Source of the DNA: a virus
Direction: 5' to 3' (one strand)
Virus record (IMG/VR): IMGVR_UViG_3300028178_000001
Location: 28,108-92,107 of that record
DNA length: 64,000 nucleotides
The translations under genes were made by a program, and so were the position numbers. The notes under the pieces were generated by a model, which saw nothing but the letters and a program-made list of their open reading frames with translations, searched no databases and had not been told where the DNA came from. Positions 59,318-64,000 of this stretch are shown piece by piece (position 1 is the stretch's first letter; each line of letters starts with the position of its first letter).

Positions 59318-59529
59318 TGGCAAAAAAAATAAACGATGAAGAAACCGTTAGCATAGCTGAAGGACAATCAAAAGAGGAAGTTGTTGAAATAAATATCAAT
59401 ACTTTCATTCATTTGAAAAAACTCCCTAGTTGGGCGAAGACGAGATTAGAGCATTATTTAATACTTAATCCAAAAGTAAAAACAGAAAATACGGTAGAGC
59501 AATGGGAAAAGATTTTACAAAAACTTTAA
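59317..59529 (+). CDS. Small hypothetical protein
   Basis: This 70-aa acidic protein begins at TAATG on the preceding stop and overlaps the endolysin start by 28 bases. It contains LKKLPSWAKTRLEHYL. No family is recognised. Confidence 0.55.
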   Translation: MAKKINDEETVSIAEGQSKEEVVEININTFIHLKKLPSWAKTRLEHYLILNPKVKTENTVEQWEKILQKL

Positions 59530-60275
59530 AACTTTGGTCAACAGACGAAGAAGTTAAAACCTGGCAAAAGTTTCTTGTGCAGAAGGGCTATTTTACGCAA
59601 GAAATAGACGGCGTATTTGGTGATAAACTAAATGAAGCAACAAAAAAATACCAGGCAGCCAACGGGCTTATTGCCGATGGAGTGGTAGGTAAAATAACCT
59701 GGGGTTTTGCCTTTGCAAATGTTGTAGAAGTTAAACCCGAGCATATTAGAACAGAGAGTGATTTGCTGTTGTGGGTAAAAAAGAATTTGGGACCATATAT
59801 AAGCAAAGCTATTGCCGGGACTATTTTTACCGAAGATTGGCTTGGAGCAATTGCGGCAAGGGAAACCGGTTTTTTAATTATTCGATATGTTAACCAAGGT
59901 TTGGGGTTAAATGAGATTTCAAAACGCATGAAAGGGGATTTCAATAACGGGATCTACCACGGATTTAGTTTTTGGCAGATTGATATTAGATCATTTCCGG
60001 AGTTTATTGCCGCCGGTAAGTGGTTAGACATACAAGCGAGCGTAAATAAGGCAGTAGAAGTGCTTACCGGTAAAATGAATGCTTTGAAAGAGCACAAGGA
60101 GAAACTTGGTGAATACTGGTTTAGCCGTGCGATAACCGCCGCATACAATTGCGGGGAAAGAAATGTAGAGAAAGCGATCTTAGCCGGGAAGGATATTGAT
60201 TCACGAACTTTTAACAAGGATTATTCAAAGGATGTTTTTAGGATGAGAAATATTTACATGAATGTTAACATATAA
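59502..60275 (+). CDS. Endolysin: peptidoglycan-binding domain plus lysozyme-like domain
   Basis: The 257-aa product has an N-terminal PG_binding_1-type domain (VKTWQKFLVQKGYFTQEIDG, then VFGDKLNEATKKYQAANGL and DGVVGKITWG, about residues 17-70). A lytic-transglycosylase or lysozyme-like domain follows, with AARETGF holding the probable catalytic Glu (about 119), FSFWQIDIRSFPEF and AITAAYNCGERNV. It could lyse the host or act as a tail-associated cell-wall enzyme, as it lies among tail genes and has no signal peptide. Confidence 0.82.
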   Translation: MGKDFTKTLKLWSTDEEVKTWQKFLVQKGYFTQEIDGVFGDKLNEATKKYQAANGLIADGVVGKITWGFAFANVVEVKPEHIRTESDLLLWVKKNLGPYISKAIAGTIFTEDWLGAIAARETGFLIIRYVNQGLGLNEISKRMKGDFNNGIYHGFSFWQIDIRSFPEFIAAGKWLDIQASVNKAVEVLTGKMNALKEHKEKLGEYWFSRAITAAYNCGERNVEKAILAGKDIDSRTFNKDYSKDVFRMRNIYMNVNI

Positions 60276-60313
60276 TAAAATTGATAAACTAACTTAATTT
60301 AGGAGAATTAGCC

Positions 60314-62053
60314 ATGCCAATGACATTAGAAGGAAAAACCTTTACCGTACCGGGTGTTTACGGTACAACTGAAGTTGTGAATTTAGGCAGTACGGCAGTC
60401 CCGATTTTTAACACACTGCTAATTGTAGCGGGAGCGAAAAAGGGAGTACCATATAATGCAACAGGAAAGAAAGGGTATCAGGTAATTTTACCCTATGCAT
60501 CGTTAAACACCGTGAAGGAATATTACGGAGTAAGTGATATTTCGAGAGCGTTTGAGTACGCTAAAAAAGGAGGAGCAGGAGCTGTCTATTGTATTAATGC
60601 AGCGAGTTTAACAAATGCTCTTGCAACGATATTGGACAATTCAGGCGCACCAGCCGCAAGTTTTGATGTTTACCCGAGAGATAACTTTTACGGAGCGGCG
60701 GGAAACGACATTTCATTAACGATGTCAACCGATACGAGCTTATTAACGCTAACTGTTATTCCGCCTAAGTTGACGAAGTTTTTAACGGCAAACGCAAGCA
60801 CATCATCTCCATTTATTAGTCTTGGAGATGTTGAGGGACTTGCAGCTGGTATGGCCGTAAAAGTTTACAGCAATGCAATTACAAGTGCACCGGATAGTGT
60901 AACTATTGTAAGTATTGATACGGTAAATAACCTGGTTGAACTAAGCATAAACCCAACAGCGGCTTTTGCAACTTCAGCATACGCGCGTTTATTTGTTGAA
61001 GATACCGATAAACAAGCTACTAAAACATTTAGCGCAACTGCAACCGTTCCCGATGTAATAAATTGGATTAACGGAGGAAATATCTTGACCGCAGATAGAA
61101 AAACTTACACTGGGATAAAACCAACTACTTTAGCAAAAGTTTATTTGCAGAATATTACCAGCGCCACAAAAGGGACAAGCCCGGCAGCGACAGAAACCGG
61201 CGGAGGAGATTTTGATCTTTTGGCAGGTTTAGCGCCGCAATTGTTTGAAGAAATGACGAATTATACCAAACAGCGAGTAAGATTAATTAATGTTGTCTCT
61301 AGCTCTGCAGCGGTGCAGGCAGTTTATAAAACCCTTGCCGTAACAGAACGAGCTGCAGGTAAATCATTACAGCTTATCCTTGGCTGCGCTAGAGGAGATA
61401 TTCTTCTTGCCGCAGATAATGTAGCACATCCTAAAAATAGAGCAAAAGTATTGAATAGTGATGATTGTATCCTTGCCGGAATGGGAATAGACGGCAAAGC
61501 AGCTTATTTAAGTTTCGCCCCATTTACAGCTGGACTGATGAGCGCAAATTCGGTTAAACGTAATCTTACAAATGATGCGGTTGACGCACAGAGCGTTGAA
61601 AAGACTTTCGGAGAATTTAACAAAGAAACCGTAACAGCCGGATACCTTGCAAACGGCGTGTTGTTAATCGGTACGGGTAAGAACGGGTATTACATTATTC
61701 AAGGAATAAACACCTATCAGAACCAAGCCACTATTTGGAATACGGACGATAAGAAGTCTTACTTAATTCAGCAACGGCAAATTGTTGACTTTGTTTACGA
61801 AGGCTACAAGAACGAAATGGAACAAGGTGTAGGAGCCGATGGATATGGGCCAAGTGTAGCTTCTGTCCAGGGTGGAAGAATCTTAAAGAAATTTAAGGAC
61901 GATGGATTCCTTGAAGATTCTGATGCCGGACCGGCATGGAAGATTATGGCAGCTTACCGCGAAGGAAATGCCGTGATAACAGAACCGCAAATCAATCCAG
62001 TTGATTCAACGGATTTTGTAGGGTTTAAATTAAAAATATTAGTTGACGCATAA
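60314..62053 (+). CDS. Tail sheath protein
   Basis: The 579-aa product starts at ATG 60314 after TTAGGAG. The N-terminus FTVPGVYGTTEVVNLGS and the C-terminal half (NGVLLIGTGKNGYYIIQGIN, then DDKKSYLIQQRQIVDFVYEG) match contractile tail sheath proteins, with an inserted beta domain (about residues 120-250). The tail tube gene follows directly. This establishes a myovirus-type contractile tail. Confidence 0.88.
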   Translation: MPMTLEGKTFTVPGVYGTTEVVNLGSTAVPIFNTLLIVAGAKKGVPYNATGKKGYQVILPYASLNTVKEYYGVSDISRAFEYAKKGGAGAVYCINAASLTNALATILDNSGAPAASFDVYPRDNFYGAAGNDISLTMSTDTSLLTLTVIPPKLTKFLTANASTSSPFISLGDVEGLAAGMAVKVYSNAITSAPDSVTIVSIDTVNNLVELSINPTAAFATSAYARLFVEDTDKQATKTFSATATVPDVINWINGGNILTADRKTYTGIKPTTLAKVYLQNITSATKGTSPAATETGGGDFDLLAGLAPQLFEEMTNYTKQRVRLINVVSSSAAVQAVYKTLAVTERAAGKSLQLILGCARGDILLAADNVAHPKNRAKVLNSDDCILAGMGIDGKAAYLSFAPFTAGLMSANSVKRNLTNDAVDAQSVEKTFGEFNKETVTAGYLANGVLLIGTGKNGYYIIQGINTYQNQATIWNTDDKKSYLIQQRQIVDFVYEGYKNEMEQGVGADGYGPSVASVQGGRILKKFKDDGFLEDSDAGPAWKIMAAYREGNAVITEPQINPVDSTDFVGFKLKILVDA

Positions 62054-62070
62054 AATAAGGAATTACTAAA

Positions 62071-62616
62071 ATGCCATTTGGAGAAATTTTATCACCTAGA
62101 ATTATAGTTGGGGAAGTAACGGACCGCGAGTATTATTATAAAGCTATGTCGGGCAGCCAACTTGTTTGTTCTATCCTTGACGGGACAAACAATATTGTTG
62201 CGAGAGGGTCAGGTATGAGTTGGAACGAGACATTCCAGCAAACAGATCTACCGGAATGGGGGCAACGAAATTCGCTTGAGATTGTTACCGGAAGACAGCC
62301 AATCGGACAGATAACAATTCAAACGTTCTTCTATATGCACCTTAACGATTCATTGCCAACCACGGCAGGCATAAAAGCTTGGGCAAAAAATGAATTAAGT
62401 GGGATTGTACAAATTGCCGACCATGAAGATCCCGCGTTAGCAGGACTAATTGTTGACGCATTTGAAGGTGTGAAAATTGCCGGACAATCGGGCAATTGGA
62501 ATGCACAAAGCCAATACATAAGGAATGTTTCACTCGTTTACCGCATAAGATTAAACGGCCTAGAATGGGTAGAAAAACATGCAGGCGGGACAGCTTACCC
62601 GGCTAAAAAGGCATAA
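62071..62616 (+). CDS. Tail tube protein
   Basis: The 181-aa product directly follows the sheath gene and has the length and beta-rich pattern of myovirus tube proteins, including SLEIVTGRQPIGQITIQTFF and YIRNVSLVYRIRLNG. It would polymerise around the tape measure inside the sheath. Confidence 0.75.
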   Translation: MPFGEILSPRIIVGEVTDREYYYKAMSGSQLVCSILDGTNNIVARGSGMSWNETFQQTDLPEWGQRNSLEIVTGRQPIGQITIQTFFYMHLNDSLPTTAGIKAWAKNELSGIVQIADHEDPALAGLIVDAFEGVKIAGQSGNWNAQSQYIRNVSLVYRIRLNGLEWVEKHAGGTAYPAKKA

Positions 62617-62623
62617 TTAAATA

Positions 62624-62669
62624 ATTCCCATAACCTCCCGCCTCTTGTGTAAAAGCAAGGGGTGGGAAT
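62624..62669 (+). terminator. Terminator-like hairpin after tube gene
   Basis: attccca (62624-62630) and tgggaat (62663-62669) enclose an inner cctcttg/caagggg stem, followed by attttag. It may lower transcription of the chaperone relative to the tube. Confidence 0.5.
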
Positions 62670-62684
62670 ATTTTAGAGGAAGTA

Positions 62685-63140
62685 ATGGACAGCAGAGAGA
62701 AAGTATCTTTTGAAGTAGAAGATAAAACATTTGAGTTTTACGCAGAACCCACCGCGATAGAAAGCAGGCAAATACGAAACGTAATGGGGGATTTGTTGGG
62801 CGGACTTAATAACCTTTTAGATCTTGAAAATTTGATAAGCCGCGAGTATAGTGCATACTATGACAAACTCGATAAGTTACCTGGCAGAAAAGAAGCTGAG
62901 GGGAAGAAGGATGAAGTATTTGAAGCGATGGTTCGTGACCAAAAGTTTTATGTAAAACTCATCAGCGTGATCAATGAAAAGAAAAACTTACAGCAGCTTG
63001 CATTCTTAAAGGTAATGTGTGTTAAACCGTATGGATATGATTTCTATTCACAGAAGGAAGAATTTTTAAGAAAGATCGTTATAGAGTTAGATGCAAAGCT
63101 TGATGGAGTAAAAAAAAAGTCAGTCACTACCGAAGCCTAA
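62685..63140 (+). CDS. Tail assembly chaperone (G-like product)
   Basis: The 151-aa product starts at ATG 62685 with AGAGGAAG upstream. It is helical and charged, with FEFYAEPTAIESRQIRNVMG near the N-terminus. It lies between tube and tape measure, and ends in VKKKSVTTEA just past a run of nine A. The position and the frameshift signal identify it as the shorter of a lambda G/GT-type chaperone pair that chaperones the tape measure during tail assembly. Confidence 0.78.
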   Translation: MDSREKVSFEVEDKTFEFYAEPTAIESRQIRNVMGDLLGGLNNLLDLENLISREYSAYYDKLDKLPGRKEAEGKKDEVFEAMVRDQKFYVKLISVINEKKNLQQLAFLKVMCVKPYGYDFYSQKEEFLRKIVIELDAKLDGVKKKSVTTEA

Positions 63141-63451
63141 TAAATCTTGACGAACGAGGACAACTATTAAGTGAAGATTTTGCGCGGGAAATAGAAGACC
63201 GGGTAACCATAAAACGCTGGTGGAAAAAGCATTACAATTACAGCAGTAATGATGAACGTTACCTAACCGCGACCGAAAGCCAAATGATGGACGATTATCT
63301 TGATTACATCATTAAGAATTATCGTGAGAAGTTTCCGGATAAATTTATCGAGGGGACAGCAAGAGCACGGGCGCTGAACCCAAACTATGATAAAGAAACA
63401 AACGAGAAATTTAAAGAAGCACTTAAAAATATTAAGAGAATTACGATATGA
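63113..63451 (+). CDS. -1 frameshift extension of tail assembly chaperone (T-like part)
   Basis: The slippery heptamer A AAA AAG (63113-63119, within nine A at 63110-63118) is in the correct phase. After a -1 shift the frame stays open from 63119 to the TGA at 63449-63451, adding about 110 residues (including FAREIEDRVTIKRWWKK and FPDKFIEGTARARA). It has no usable start of its own and its stop overlaps the next ATG (63448, ATGA). This is the standard G/GT arrangement of tailed phages. Confidence 0.8.
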   Translation, partial: KKVSHYRSLINLDERGQLLSEDFAREIEDRVTIKRWWKKHYNYSSNDERYLTATESQMMDDYLDYIIKNYREKFPDKFIEGTARARALNPNYDKETNEKFKEALKNIKRITI

Positions 63452-64000
63452 CAACAGCAGCCGAAAGCGAATTAGCATTATCTGTACGGGCACGGATCCT
63501 ACCAATGATTGAAGGAAGCGATCAATTCTTCCAAACCCTAGAACAAATCCCAAACAGGGTAACCGCACCCATGCAACAATTAACCCAAGAACCGGGATTT
63601 GTGGAGGGATTAACTCCAGGACAAATTTCAAAAGTACAAAACTTCGCCGGTGGCGAAGATGAAATGGTAATGCAGGATTACCAGGCAAAGATAAAAAAAC
63701 TAAGAGATGAAATATCCATAACCATGAAAGCAAGCGAAGAGAGCGGGCATAAAATAACAACGTATGATCTCTTTGGTATGCATAAAAAAATGCTTACCGA
63801 GCAGGCTGCTTTAGAAGATTTTCGTGGGAAACAAATGTCTGCTATTGACGAGATGGACATACCAAAAGAGAAAAAAGAGTTTATGAAAGAAGCTCTTGTA
63901 AGCGGGATAAAAGATGCAAGCGCGGGGTTAGATGAACTGAACCCCAAACTGAAAGAAATGGTAGGGCAGATGAAAGAAGGGGGCGAAGCGGGGAAAAGTA
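63448..64000 (+). CDS. Probable tape measure protein (3' partial)
   Basis: ATG 63448 overlaps the frameshift product's stop and the frame is open to the window end (184 codons visible). The sequence is helical and rich in Gln, Lys and Glu (FFQTLEQIPNRVTAPMQQLT, IKKLRDEISITMKA), as expected for the N-terminus of a tape measure. Position directly after the chaperone pair is the main support; the transmembrane and lysis-like domains of tape measures would lie beyond the window. Confidence 0.65.
   Translation, partial: MTTAAESELALSVRARILPMIEGSDQFFQTLEQIPNRVTAPMQQLTQEPGFVEGLTPGQISKVQNFAGGEDEMVMQDYQAKIKKLRDEISITMKASEESGHKITTYDLFGMHKKMLTEQAALEDFRGKQMSAIDEMDIPKEKKEFMKEALVSGIKDASAGLDELNPKLKEMVGQMKEGGEAGKS

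Noticed and set aside
1-64000. Diversity-generating retroelement
   Set aside because: No reverse transcriptase and no adenine-biased template/variable repeat pair was seen.

Overview
The window is a contiguous piece of a tailed phage (or prophage) genome. Every supported gene is on the + strand, packed tightly with many ATGA or TGATTG overlaps, in AT-rich DNA. The structural set points to a contractile-tailed (myovirus) particle: terminase, portal, MuF-type protein, XkdF-type protease/scaffold, major capsid protein, tail sheath, tail tube, frameshifting tail chaperone and the start of a probable tape measure. Host-style heptamer repeats and short palindromes resemble those seen in Bacteroidota/Ignavibacteria genomes, so a host in or near that group is my best guess. 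This is an inference; no marker gene proves it.

Layout. 1-7131: SbcD/SbcC-like nuclease-ATPase pair, interrupted by an integron-like cassette with two attC-like sites and an integrase remnant, an SF2 helicase and an HNH homing endonuclease. 7135-16000: small accessory genes (ASCH, Gp37/Gp68, YkgJ-like), a first copy of a structured RNA plus small-ORF module, a second HNH gene, a DUF4373-like replication protein and SSB. 15941-18942: terminase genes. 18968-26031: cytosine C5 methyltransferase, a Cys4 peptide coupled to an N4/N6 methyltransferase, PD-(D/E)XK nucleases and small genes. 26108-34408: portal, MuF-like protein, small membrane proteins and a 1353-aa multidomain protein. 34498-45452: virion-like protein, a DNA methyltransferase and a 2653-aa DarB-like methyltransferase-helicase carrying a 391-aa LAGLIDADG intein. 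45560-56831: NUMOD1 protein, protease-scaffold, capsid, connector proteins and a 1230-aa protein with a zeta-like kinase domain. 57120-58284: third HNH gene and second copy of the RNA plus small-ORF module. 58427-64000: baseplate/tail-like protein, endolysin, sheath, tube, chaperone with a -1 frameshift, and the tape measure start.

How it fits together: SbcCD, helicase, SSB and the replication protein handle phage DNA. The methyltransferases and the DarB-like protein probably protect it from restriction, and the large multidomain proteins are plausibly packaged in the head and delivered with the DNA. Six homing or integration devices sit among these genes: three HNH genes, one intein, one NUMOD1 protein and one integron remnant.

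The most notable undescribed candidate is a roughly 180-nt structured RNA found twice (9838-10018 and 57768-57945). Each copy lies directly upstream of a paralogous small protein gene of unknown function. The two copies share an interleaved pseudoknot-type helix set, and a hairpin loop co-varies with both its upstream flank and the Shine-Dalgarno region. A recurrent GTTAAYACATAA motif before late gene blocks is a candidate phage promoter. No rRNA, tRNA or CRISPR array was recognised.
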